DNA of 64,000 nt, taken from assembly GCF_003258705.1 (NCBI RefSeq), contig NZ_CP029480.1, positions 2,046,001 through 2,110,000 of the forward strand, read 5' to 3'. Position 1 is the first letter of the stretch; each line of letters begins with the position of its first letter. This DNA is from Arcticibacterium luteifluviistationis (GTDB taxonomy: Bacteria > Bacteroidota > Bacteroidia > Cytophagales > Spirosomataceae). This document shows positions 55,601-63,594 of this stretch, one piece after another. The position numbers were made by a program, and so were the translations under genes. A model generated the notes under the pieces. That model worked only from the letters and a program-made list of their open reading frames with translations. It did not search any database and had not been told where the DNA came from.

Positions 55601-55626
55601 GTTTTTAAGGCGGTACTATTTAAACC

Positions 55627-55782
55627 TTAATGAATGGTAAAAAGCTGTACTTTGTAATCAGCTACGTAAAGTCTTCTTGTCTGCCGACAGGCAGGCCTGA
55701 CTTTGCGTAAAATGTCTTTCGGTCTTCAAACTGATGGTTAAAATTTAATTACATTAAATTAGCTAAAATAAAAACCGCAGCA
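55627..55782 (+). repeat. Upstream flanking repeat of the RAYT unit
   Basis: Begins TTAATGAATGG, the same bases that encode the last residues (NEW) and stop of the transposase downstream, and continues as a diverged copy of 56369-56510. It holds the decayed hairpins TACGTAAAGTC..GACTTTGCGTA and TCGGTC-TTCA-AACTGA. A further palindrome CTGCC-GACA-GGCAG (55681-55694) is inserted in the loop of the first. Confidence 0.8.
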
Positions 55783-56382
55783 ATGAAAGAGGGATATATT
55801 ATTAGAGACCAAGGAGCCATTTACTTCCTGACATTTACGGTGGTTGAATGGGTTGACGTTTTTACACGAAAAGATTATAAGGATATTATTATAAACAGTC
55901 TCCAATTTTGTCAAAAGGAAAAGGGAATGAATATTTACGCTTTCGTAATAATGAGCAACCATCTTCATATAATGATGCAATCTGAAAAGAAAGAGTTATC
56001 AAACTTGGTCAGAGACTTCAAAAAATACACCGCTCAAATGATTCTAAAGCGAATTATGGAGGGCCCAGAATCTAGGTCAGATTGGATGCTTAAAAGATTT
56101 GAATTTGCAGCCAATAGCCATCAAAGAAATACCAAATATCAATTCTGGCAACTAAACAATCATGCTGAAGAAGTCTTTTCTGAACCTTTTATGTGGTCAA
56201 AAATTAATTATATCCATATGAATCCTGTTAGGGCAGGAATTGTAAATAAGGCCTCCCATTATTTACATAGCAGTACATCAAATTATGTAGGTAAGACAGG
56301 CTTGATTGAAATTGAATTACCTTCAAACCCAATTATTGACCCTCTTAAAAAAGGATACCATTTAGACGTTAATGAATGGTAA
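55783..56382 (+). CDS. REP-associated tyrosine transposase (RAYT, Y1/IS200-like)
   Basis: 199 residues. The HUH motif is MSNHLHIMMQ (His60, His62) and the catalytic Tyr is in VRDFKKYTAQMI (Tyr82). The downstream RAYT block FMWSKINYIHMNPVRAGIVN is present, and the N-terminus YFLTFTVVEWVDVFTRKDYK is typical. Such single-strand nucleases move REP palindromes. The gene is intact and is bracketed by REP-like repeats on both sides (55627-55782 and 56369-56510), and the last codons are part of the repeat. It can be considered potentially active. Confidence 0.94.
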   Translation: MKEGYIIRDQGAIYFLTFTVVEWVDVFTRKDYKDIIINSLQFCQKEKGMNIYAFVIMSNHLHIMMQSEKKELSNLVRDFKKYTAQMILKRIMEGPESRSDWMLKRFEFAANSHQRNTKYQFWQLNNHAEEVFSEPFMWSKINYIHMNPVRAGIVNKASHYLHSSTSNYVGKTGLIEIELPSNPIIDPLKKGYHLDVNEW

Positions 56383-56510
56383 AAGCTATTCTTTGTAATT
56401 AGCTACGCAAAGTCTTCTTGACTTTGCGTAAAATATCTTTCGGTCTTCAGACCGATGGTTAAAATTCAATTGCTCTAATTAATATAATCTAAGCGAAAAC
56501 CACAAAAGTG
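56369..56510 (+). repeat. Downstream flanking repeat of the RAYT unit with two REP hairpins
   Basis: Starts in the last codons of the transposase. Hairpin 1, TACGCAAAGTC-TTCTT-GACTTTGCGTA (56404-56430), is a perfect 11-bp stem. Hairpin 2, TCGGTC-TTCA-GACCGA (56440-56455), is a perfect 6-bp stem. The upstream copy carries the same pair in decayed form. Confidence 0.88.
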
Positions 56511-56582
56511 ATATCCTCAAAACATTACTAGATGATTATAAAGGTTATTCATGTCACAAACATTTTCAATAAAACTTTAGAG

Positions 56583-56627
56583 CGGTCTGAAGACCGAATA
56601 ACAGTTCCACGAGGTCAAAAAGACCTC
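56583..56627. repeat. Two further REP-like hairpins
   Basis: CGGTC-TGAA-GACCG (56583-56596), related to hairpin 2 of the RAYT repeat, and GAGGTC-AAAAA-GACCTC (56611-56627). They lie between the RAYT unit and the unknown gene pair, where the second could also end transcription. Confidence 0.65.
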
Positions 56628-56648
56628 ACGGAGCGGAGCGGAGCACAG

Positions 56649-57008
56649 TTATTTATTTTTAGATAATTCCCAGTCGTAAACTTGTACAAGTACAATTCCA
56701 TATTTCTCATCAGTAAATATTGGTTCGTCAAGGCCCCAATAAATCCAATATGTTGTTGTTCCGTCTGGATTTTCTTTTGAATTATCGGTACCGCTTTTAG
56801 AGTAAACAACTATTTTATCTCCAGCCTTTACTATTTTTGGTGCAAACCAATAAGCAGATTTTGCTCTGTTATAAAAACCACCAGCCTTTCTGAAACTTGT
56901 TCTGAAAAGTTGATAAAATTTAAGTTCACAATCCTTAATTACTTTAAATCCGATTCGTTCATCTTCCAAAACTCCACGGTCGCTTATTCCTGATATTTTT
57001 AGCTCCAT
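56649..57008 (-). CDS. Unrecognised soluble beta-rich protein (cassette gene B)
   Basis: 119 residues from the ATG at 57008 (MELKISGISDRGVLEDERIG); an open frame runs upstream to 57074 but inside the preceding gene. No signal or membrane segment. Alternating beta-type sequence with many aromatics: CELKFYQLFRTSFRKAGGFY, SAYWFAPKIVKAGDKIVVYS, TTTYWIYWGLDEPIFTDEK and YGIVLVQVYDW. I cannot assign a family. It overlaps gene A by 10 bp (stop of A at 56999), so both are made from one message. A+T-rich, next to a mobile RAYT unit. Real gene status is supported by coupling; function is unknown. Confidence 0.7.
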   Translation of the reverse strand: MELKISGISDRGVLEDERIGFKVIKDCELKFYQLFRTSFRKAGGFYNRAKSAYWFAPKIVKAGDKIVVYSKSGTDNSKENPDGTTTYWIYWGLDEPIFTDEKYGIVLVQVYDWELSKNK

Positions 57009-57421
57009 TTTTTTACAAGTTTTGATAAAATTCCACCAACGATTAATATCCCTCCACAAACTAAGAAAATCCAACCTTTTTTTTCAATTTCAAAAAGAGA
57101 GGCTAGTCCAAGTAGCCCAGAACCAATAGCTAAACAAAAACTATAAAGAACCTCCAAGGAATTATGAGTTTTTAATTTTTCCTCAAGAACTGCTTTTTCT
57201 TTATCTGTTTTGTGAAAATCAGTTTCTATTAATTCTAGTTCGGCAACTTGAATTTCCAATTTGTCTATCTCACTTATGAGCAGTTTTTGTACAGCAGGAT
57301 TGGATAAATCATCATCAGCTAATTCCCTCCTTAACTTGGAATAGGGTCTGCCTGGGACATAGCTTGAAGATTCCTCTTCTGCTCCTTTCCCAGTATCCTT
57401 TTCTATTTCTGGTTCTTTCAT
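56999..57421 (-). CDS. Unrecognised small membrane protein with coiled coil (cassette gene A)
   Basis: 140 residues. An acidic N-terminus is followed by PGRPYSKLRRELADDDLSNP, a helix VQKLLISEIDKLEIQVAELE with heptad character, and AVLEEKLKTHNSLEVLY. Two membrane helices lie at about 91-110 and 116-134, joined by a short charged turn (EIEKKG), giving a hairpin with the coiled coil in the cytoplasm. I do not recognise a characterised family; it resembles small membrane proteins often left as hypothetical. Gene B overlaps its end. No promoter is clear upstream. Confidence 0.75.
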   Translation of the reverse strand: MKEPEIEKDTGKGAEEESSSYVPGRPYSKLRRELADDDLSNPAVQKLLISEIDKLEIQVAELELIETDFHKTDKEKAVLEEKLKTHNSLEVLYSFCLAIGSGLLGLASLFEIEKKGWIFLVCGGILIVGGILSKLVKKWS

Positions 57422-57823
57422 TTTATTTCTGACTAAAGATTAAATTTAGTGTTATTTTCGGGGGCAAGATTTGGTTAACTATCTTAAAATTAGTTACTTA
57501 AATTTAGGTAATTGTATCCAAAGATTGGGCGTCTGCATCTTTAATTCAGGTACTCATTCTATAATAACACTAATCTAACAGCTTTTTTATTGCAGTCAAA
57601 TATTTTGCTAACAATGGCACTTTAATACATTAAACATATCAACAATTAATCAAGATTAGCTAGGCTGAACTACAAGCTTCTAAGGACAAACTAGGTCATT
57701 CTAGACCTTATAATTTCATTCTTTTGACCAAAGCTTTATATTTAAGCATCTCAATTGTTGGTTTACCGCAATCCGTTTTAAGCTCAACCCTATCGCCAGT
57801 TTGAGCTGGCCTAGAAACCTAAT
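57422..57823. other. Gene-free divergent region before the rhamnosidase gene
   Basis: No open frame of note. Just before the start at 57824 are overlapping inverted repeats: AGCTCAA (57781-57787) with TTGAGCT (57801-57807), and GCCAG-TTTGAG-CTGGC (57795-57810). The two cannot form fully at the same time, so an operator or a small switch is possible. No TAnnTTTG element is evident. Confidence 0.5.
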
Positions 57824-60229
57824 ATGACTCAGCATCTAAAAACCAGTACTTTAGCTATACTTTTAAGCGTTTTTGGCCTTTCGTCTTCCATTGCCCAATA
57901 CGCCAACCATACACTTCCTGAATATCCTGATGATTGGAATGCTAAATGGATAAGCCATCCTGATATTGACAAAACTGCTTACGGACTCCTGCATTTTAGA
58001 AATACTTTTACCCTCGATGATGCTCCTGCTTCTTGCATTATTCATGTTACGGGAGATAATAGGTACAGACTTTATGTAAACGGAACCGAAGTAGGTTATG
58101 GCCCACAGCTAGCCGACCCAAGACACTGGCGTTATGAAACCATTGACATTGCTCCTTTTCTTAAAAGTGGTAAAAATATTATTGCTGCCGAAGTCATGAA
58201 TTGGGGTGCAGACCGCAGCCATGGGATTATTTCTTTTCAAACTGGTTTTTTGATTCAAGGAAATTCCGACAAAGAAACTTTTCTTAATACCACAGACAAA
58301 GGCAACTGGAAAGTTTTAAAAAATGAATCTATCAAAGAAATCACCGTCCACTGGCGTGGTGGCGAAAAAGCTATAGTAGGAGGTTTTTATGCTGCCAACC
58401 CTACAGATTATATAGATGCTAGCACATACCCTTGGGGTTGGCAAAAATCAGCTTACGATGACAGCAAATGGGTAAAACCTGCCATGATATTCTCGGAACC
58501 TAAAACCACCACAGGTTATGGTCATGGCTGGATTTTACAACCAAGAACCACCGAAATTCAGACAAACAGAGACGAGAAATTTACTAAAATAGCTAGAACT
58601 GATTTAAAGAAACTTCCTAAAGCTGATAGACCTTTCGGTCAAAAAGCTATTACTGTTCCGGCTAATTCAACGCACAGTATTTTGGTAGATGTAGGGTATG
58701 AAACCATAGGTTACCCTAAGCTTGACCTTTCAAAAGGTAAAAACAGTGAGATACTGGTCACCTACTCTGAAGCACTTTATGGCGAGGGTAATTTAAAAGG
58801 AAACAGAAACGAATTAGAGGGTAAAGTGATTAAGGGAATTCACGACCATTATACCATGGATGGAGGTGAACATAGGGTATTTCAACCTATATGGTTTAGG
58901 GCTTACCGATTTGTTCAACTTGACATCACCACGAAAGACGAACCGCTTGTCATTAATGATTTCTATAATGTTTATTCTGCATCAGAATTTCCGCTGAAGG
59001 CTAGTTTCCAGACTGAAAATAGCGACTATGACGACATCTGGGACTTGTGCTGGAAAACCATGAAACTGTGTGCTCAAGATAATTTGATAAGTGATGCCTA
59101 TTATGAGCAAATGCAGTATGTGGGAGATTTACGTCCGCACCTAAAAGCCTGGACAGCCCTAACCGGCGACCTCACTTACTTCCACAGTGCCATGGAACAG
59201 TTTAATAATTCTAGATTACCCGATGGAAATATCACTAGCTGCTATCCATTAAAGGCCACTTTTGTGCTACCTACTTATTCCCTTATCTGGATTGATATGC
59301 TGCATGACCTCATGATGCAAGAGGGTGATAAAAAACGTATAGAATCTTACCTAGGCGAGATTCAAGAAGTTTTTGATTATTACGAAACTTTGATAGACGA
59401 AAACGGTTTGGTAGGCGAATCTGAATATCAAATGTTTATTGATTGGTATGCCCCAAAAGAAGGCGTAAAATCACTGAGTAATAAAAGTGACAAATCGGCT
59501 ATTTTGACCTTAAACTACGCCTATACTTTACATAATGCTGCCGATATTCTGGAATGGTTAGGCTATAGAGAAAAAGCGAAATACTACAGAAGTGAAGGTA
59601 CAAAGTATTCAACAGTCACTCGGAACTTATGTTTTGATGCGGTTAAAGGCATTTATAAGGATAATCCTGAAGCAGACTTCTATGACCAAAGAGCCAGTAT
59701 TCTTGCCGTTTTGACCAATGCTCACAGCCCAGCAGACTCTAAAAAACTAATGCAAAAAATACTGAATAGCGAAACCCACTTTGATAGCTACGCTAATCTT
59801 TTCTACCATTTCTATATGTTTGAGGCTATGGAAAAGACCAATGAGGGTAATTTCACCACAGCTCTAGCTCCATGGAAAGAAATGATAGCCATGGGCATGT
59901 CTGGCACGCCAGAAAAAAGACTGGAACAAAATCCGCGTTCTGAAGTACATCCATGGACCGCCCATCCGCTACACTTTTACTTTAGTTTGGTAGCAGGAAT
60001 CAAATCAACAAGCCCTGGCTTTAAAACTGTTGAAGTTTCGCCTAATCCTGGAGATTTAAAAAAGATTAAACTTACCTACCCTACCATTAATGGAAATATA
60101 GAAACAGAATTCCATTTTGACAATAAAGAGAACCTGACAGGCTCTATCACCCTTCCTGAAGGTGTAAATGGTGTTTTGAAATGGAAAGAGAAAGAAGTTG
60201 CTTTGCATGCAGGGCTAAATAAACTATAG
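57824..60229 (+). CDS. Exported alpha-L-rhamnosidase-related glycoside hydrolase
   Basis: 801 residues. Signal peptide (LKTSTLAILLSVFGLSSSIA). An N-terminal beta-sandwich (DWNAKWISHPDIDKTAYGLL, DNRYRLYVNGTEVGYGPQLA) and a middle domain (ILVDVGYETIGYPKLDLSKG, WFRAYRFVQLDI) lead to an (alpha/alpha)6 barrel with SDAYYEQMQYVGDLRPHLKA, the place of the catalytic acid in GH78 (usually CPxREQ.GW.GD), and YQMFIDWYAPKEG. A C-terminal beta domain ends with GFKTVEVSPNPGDL. The catalytic loop differs from the GH78 norm, so the exact bond cleaved is uncertain. Periplasm or surface. No SusCD pair is next to it. Confidence 0.84.
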   Translation: MTQHLKTSTLAILLSVFGLSSSIAQYANHTLPEYPDDWNAKWISHPDIDKTAYGLLHFRNTFTLDDAPASCIIHVTGDNRYRLYVNGTEVGYGPQLADPRHWRYETIDIAPFLKSGKNIIAAEVMNWGADRSHGIISFQTGFLIQGNSDKETFLNTTDKGNWKVLKNESIKEITVHWRGGEKAIVGGFYAANPTDYIDASTYPWGWQKSAYDDSKWVKPAMIFSEPKTTTGYGHGWILQPRTTEIQTNRDEKFTKIARTDLKKLPKADRPFGQKAITVPANSTHSILVDVGYETIGYPKLDLSKGKNSEILVTYSEALYGEGNLKGNRNELEGKVIKGIHDHYTMDGGEHRVFQPIWFRAYRFVQLDITTKDEPLVINDFYNVYSASEFPLKASFQTENSDYDDIWDLCWKTMKLCAQDNLISDAYYEQMQYVGDLRPHLKAWTALTGDLTYFHSAMEQFNNSRLPDGNITSCYPLKATFVLPTYSLIWIDMLHDLMMQEGDKKRIESYLGEIQEVFDYYETLIDENGLVGESEYQMFIDWYAPKEGVKSLSNKSDKSAILTLNYAYTLHNAADILEWLGYREKAKYYRSEGTKYSTVTRNLCFDAVKGIYKDNPEADFYDQRASILAVLTNAHSPADSKKLMQKILNSETHFDSYANLFYHFYMFEAMEKTNEGNFTTALAPWKEMIAMGMSGTPEKRLEQNPRSEVHPWTAHPLHFYFSLVAGIKSTSPGFKTVEVSPNPGDLKKIKLTYPTINGNIETEFHFDNKENLTGSITLPEGVNGVLKWKEKEVALHAGLNKL

Positions 60230-60264
60230 CTCAAAAACTGTCCAACAAGTATCCACACAAAAAA

Positions 60265-60867
60265 ATGAAATCACGATTAAAGAAAGTACTAATTCCCCTG
60301 TTCTTAGGGTTTATAGGACTATGTTATTTCCTTTTTAACAATCAATTTTGGACACATCTTAACACTGATAATTTTGAAACCCTTGCAGAATATGAAGGAG
60401 AGAACATTTCTGGCTTATGGGGGAGGCAAATATTGGTTCATAAAAAATTCGTCCCCTACCTTAACAAGATAGAAGACTTGGCAGTAAAAAACAATATTGA
60501 ACTCACTATAAATCAAGGCTATAGAAGCAATAAACATCCATTATTAGGAGCTATTGTGAAACCTTCTAAAGTCTCAAATCACCTAGCTGGATTTGCCATA
60601 GATTTTAACATAAAACATGAAGGCACTACGTATTCCTCAAAAAAATTAAAACGTGCTCAGTTAGTTAATTTACCTAAGGATTTACAGAATTTCATAAAAG
60701 ACATACGCCAAGAAAAGGGCCTAAGATGGGGTGGAGATTTCAACACCCAAGACCCCGTCCATATTGATTTCCCAATAAACATAAGGAATAAAAAAACTTG
60801 GTCAAACTATGCTAGGTTAAGTGCTATCGATTATGAAAATGCCAGCTTTAAATATCAATTTTGGTAA
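60265..60867 (+). CDS. Membrane-anchored M15-family peptidase
   Basis: 200 residues. One N-terminal membrane segment (VLIPLFLGFIGLCYFLF) anchors it facing the periplasm. The M15 zinc site is SNHLAGFAIDFN (His106, Asp113) and DPVHIDFP (His about 166), with GYRSNKHPLLG before it and the ARG-like GLRWGGDF loop. Relatives cut peptidoglycan peptides: D-Ala-D-Ala carboxypeptidase or L-Ala-D-Glu endopeptidase. It is 35 bp after the rhamnosidase-like gene and 3 bp before the next, so all three look co-transcribed. Confidence 0.88.
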   Translation: MKSRLKKVLIPLFLGFIGLCYFLFNNQFWTHLNTDNFETLAEYEGENISGLWGRQILVHKKFVPYLNKIEDLAVKNNIELTINQGYRSNKHPLLGAIVKPSKVSNHLAGFAIDFNIKHEGTTYSSKKLKRAQLVNLPKDLQNFIKDIRQEKGLRWGGDFNTQDPVHIDFPINIRNKKTWSNYARLSAIDYENASFKYQFW

Positions 60868-60870
60868 ACC

Positions 60871-61422
60871 ATGAACATCAAAAAAAAATGGTTTATTTCA
60901 TTGCTTGCTCTTGCGGTAATCTGTATCTTTTTTAAAGGTCCTCTTTTCAGGGCTTGTGTAACGTATAAGTCTATTGGACTCCGTCCAAATTATACTGCAA
61001 AAGACAAAAAGCTTGTTGATTATATCGATTCATTTTCTGTAGACGCTGATATCCATAATGTAATTAAGCAGGGGCTTGTCGCTACTTCGGAACTGTTGCA
61101 CTTTACTGTTTCCAATAATCCAAGCGACCCAAACAAACTCATTAACGCTAAGGCTGCACACTGTGTAGGTTATGCGGCCTTTTTTGCCGCAGCATGCAAT
61201 CGTATGCTTAAGAAAAATGGACTTTCTAAAACCTGGACTGCCAAACCACAGGTGGGTTACCTCTATGTATTTGGAGTCAATATTAATAATTACATGAAAA
61301 CGCCTTTTACAAAAGACCATGATTTTGTAACAATTGAAAACAAAGTTACAGGTGAAATATTAGCTGTGGATCCATCTATTCATGACTACCTTTTCATTGA
61401 CTTCATCAATTATCAATATTAA
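60871..61422 (+). CDS. Membrane-anchored transglutaminase-like protein, unrecognised
   Basis: 183 residues with one N-terminal membrane helix (WFISLLALAVICIFFKG). The rest has a possible Cys-His-Asp triad in transglutaminase-like order: Cys98 in AAHCVGYAAFFAAACNRML, His150 in TKDHDFVTIE and Asp167 in AVDPSIHDYLF. That order and the flanking sequence suggest a transglutaminase-like or NlpC-like cysteine hydrolase. I know no named family for it, so the assignment is an inference. It follows the M15 peptidase by 3 bp, which hints at a joint role at the cell wall. Confidence 0.68.
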   Translation: MNIKKKWFISLLALAVICIFFKGPLFRACVTYKSIGLRPNYTAKDKKLVDYIDSFSVDADIHNVIKQGLVATSELLHFTVSNNPSDPNKLINAKAAHCVGYAAFFAAACNRMLKKNGLSKTWTAKPQVGYLYVFGVNINNYMKTPFTKDHDFVTIENKVTGEILAVDPSIHDYLFIDFINYQY

Positions 61423-61496
61423 ATCCTTCCAAACCTGTTTAAGAATCTGGCCTTAAGCCTTTTTTATCAAGGTCTTAAATTCATCTAAAATTAATT

Positions 61497-61504
61497 TAAT
61501 TTTG
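61497..61504 (+). promoter_or_regulatory. Candidate -7 element of the ars operon
   Basis: TAATTTTG fits TAnnTTTG, 48 nt before the arsR start, with the operator palindrome directly downstream. Confidence 0.55.
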
Positions 61505-61516
61505 ACTTTCAAATCA

Positions 61517-61538
61517 TTAATCGTAACATTGCGATTAA
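61517..61538. promoter_or_regulatory. ArsR operator of the ars operon
   Basis: TTAATCG-TAACATTG-CGATTAA, perfect 7-bp arms around 8 bp, about 15-35 bp before arsR and just past the predicted -7 element. ATCG..CGAT dyads of this form are common ArsR-family boxes, and bound repressor here would block transcription at the start point. Confidence 0.72.
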
Positions 61539-61552
61539 GTAATTAACTTTAT

Positions 61553-61882
61553 ATGGGCCTAGCCAAAACAGAGATATTTTCAGACCAGCAAAATACGATT
61601 TCCTTGTACGCCAAAGTATTTGGACACCCTGCGAGAGTAGCCATACTACAGCACTTGTTCAACATTAAAAGCTGCGTATGTGGTGATTTGGTTAACGAAA
61701 TAGGATTGGCACAACCAACCATTTCTCAACACCTAAAAGAGCTCAAGCATTTGGGATTAATCAAAGGCAGCGTGGAAGGCACAAGTGTATGTTACTGCAT
61801 AGACACAGATAACTGGGTTAAAATGAAATCAATCATGATTGATTTTTTAGACCAAGATATCCCTCAAGGAGATTGCTGTTAA
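61553..61882 (+). CDS. arsR: ArsR-family arsenic-responsive repressor
   Basis: 109 residues. Winged helix: YAKVFGHPARVAILQHLFN, LVNEIGLAQPTISQHLKELK as the recognition helix, GLIKGSVEGTSVCYCID as the wing. The metal-sensor Cys pair is at KSCVCGDL (Cys41, Cys43) in the place where ArsR binds As(III); further cysteines lie at CYC and the terminal DCC. It should leave the palindrome upstream when arsenite is present. First gene of the ars operon. Confidence 0.93.
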   Translation: MGLAKTEIFSDQQNTISLYAKVFGHPARVAILQHLFNIKSCVCGDLVNEIGLAQPTISQHLKELKHLGLIKGSVEGTSVCYCIDTDNWVKMKSIMIDFLDQDIPQGDCC

Positions 61883-61930
61883 AATAATGGCTTCCAATAA
61901 ATCACATATTCCAAAACATTAATTGAAACA

Positions 61931-62548
61931 ATGGCAGTTTACCTTCCAATTCAAGAAACCATTTCAAATCTGAAACCAGACCAAATTTCAGGCGAAAGAA
62001 AAAATATACTAGCTCCTTTAGTGAGTTTCATACAGGAAAAAGTTAATGGCAATCAAGAGATTCGCCTTAACTTCATTTGTACTCATAACTCACGGAGAAG
62101 TCATCTTTCTCAGGTTTGGGCACAGGCCATAGCTCATCATTTAAATATTAAAAACGTTTTTTGTTATTCTGGTGGAACGGAAAGTACGGCTCTTTTCCCT
62201 ATGGCTGCCGAAACACTTAAAAACCTTGGTTTTGATGTAAGAAAAATTGCAGAAACCGATAATCCAATTTACAGCATCAAATACGGAGAAAACCAACATC
62301 CAGTTATAGGATTTTCTAAAAAACTAGACAGTGATTTTAATCCTAAATCTGGCTTTGCTGCTATCATGACTTGTTCACAAGCTGATGGCGACTGCCCATT
62401 TATTGCTGGTGCAGAAAAACGAATTCCTGTAAATTATGACGACCCTAAAGCATTTGATAACACGCCTCAGCAGGCTGAAAAATATCAGGAACGCAGCCTT
62501 CAAATAGCCACCGAATTACTTTACGTTTTCTCTCAAATAAAAGCATAA
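61931..62548 (+). CDS. arsC: Arsenate reductase, low-molecular-weight phosphatase fold
   Basis: 205 residues. The P-loop CTHNSRRS starts at Cys50 (C-x5-R), with DP-type residues in [12 protein letters not shown] near the C-terminus. A further Cys at [20 protein letters not shown] supplies the redox pair of thioredoxin-linked ArsC. An N-terminal extension of about 45 residues precedes the fold, as in Bacteroidota homologues. It reduces arsenate to arsenite for export by the next gene's product, which starts one base after its stop. Confidence 0.9.
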   Translation: MAVYLPIQETISNLKPDQISGERKNILAPLVSFIQEKVNGNQEIRLNFICTHNSRRSHLSQVWAQAIAHHLNIKNVFCYSGGTESTALFPMAAETLKNLGFDVRKIAETDNPIYSIKYGENQHPVIGFSKKLDSDFNPKSGFAAIMTCSQADGDCPFIAGAEKRIPVNYDDPKAFDNTPQQAEKYQERSLQIATELLYVFSQIKA

Positions 62549-62549
62549 C

Positions 62550-63593
62550 ATGAAAAAACTTAGTTTTCTAGACAGAAACCTCACCTTATGGATTTTCGTA
62601 GCCATGGCTGTGGGTGTAGGCATTGGGTATTTTGTTCCTACATTCCCTGATGTGATAAACTCTTTTAGCAGCGGCACTACTAATATTCCGATTGCTATCG
62701 GTTTGATATTGATGATGTATCCACCCTTGGCCAAAGTTAATTATGCCTTACTCCCTAAGGTTTTCAAAAACACCAAAATCCTTTCTATTTCCCTCATTTT
62801 AAATTGGATAATTGGTCCAGTCTTAATGTTTGTTTTGGCCATTACTTTTTTAAGAGACTACCCAGAATACATGGTTGGTCTTATTTTGATAGGTTTAGCT
62901 CGCTGTATTGCCATGGTTTTGGTGTGGAATGACCTAGCCGAAGGAAGTGCTGAGTATGGAGCAGGTTTAGTAGCTTTAAACAGCATTTTCCAAGTTTTTG
63001 CGTATAGCTTTTATGCCTGGCTTTTCATCACAGTTCTTCCTCCCTATTTCGGTTTTGAAGGGGCTATTGTGGATATTTCCATTGCCACCATTGCCGAAAG
63101 TGTTGCTATTTACTTAGGCATCCCGTTTCTTCTAGGAATCTTAAGCCGCGTGATTTTAGTGAAACTAAAAGGTGAGGAATGGTACACCCAAGTGTTTATT
63201 CCTACCATTTCACCCATAACTTTGATAGCCCTATTATTCACCATTCTGGTCATGTTTTCGCTTAAAGGCGAATTGATTGTCCAAATCCCGATGGATGTTT
63301 TAATTATTGCTGTTCCCCTACTCATTTACTTCACACTTATGTTCATCATTGGCTTTTTCTTTACCAAAGCCATGGGAGCCGAATATGACAAAACAGCTTC
63401 CGTGGCCTTTACAGCAGCAGGAAACAACTTTGAACTCGCCATTGCAGTTGCCATTGCCGTTTTTGGCTTAAATTCTGGTCAAGCATTCGCTGGAGTTATC
63501 GGTCCATTAGTAGAGGTCCCCGCTTTAATTTTACTTGTTAGGGTTTCTTTTTGGCTAAAGAAGAAATACTACGATACCCCTAAAACTGCATAA
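62550..63593 (+). CDS. acr3: ACR3-family arsenite efflux transporter
   Basis: 347 residues, about 10 membrane helices. Family landmarks: [20 protein letters not shown], the conserved Cys119 in [18 protein letters not shown], and [20 protein letters not shown] with the motif [15 protein letters not shown]. It exports arsenite using the proton gradient and works with ArsC and ArsR in the same operon. The C-terminus is short and basic. Confidence 0.95.
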   Translation: MKKLSFLDRNLTLWIFVAMAVGVGIGYFVPTFPDVINSFSSGTTNIPIAIGLILMMYPPLAKVNYALLPKVFKNTKILSISLILNWIIGPVLMFVLAITFLRDYPEYMVGLILIGLARCIAMVLVWNDLAEGSAEYGAGLVALNSIFQVFAYSFYAWLFITVLPPYFGFEGAIVDISIATIAESVAIYLGIPFLLGILSRVILVKLKGEEWYTQVFIPTISPITLIALLFTILVMFSLKGELIVQIPMDVLIIAVPLLIYFTLMFIIGFFFTKAMGAEYDKTASVAFTAAGNNFELAIAVAIAVFGLNSGQAFAGVIGPLVEVPALILLVRVSFWLKKKYYDTPKTA

Positions 63594-63594
63594 A

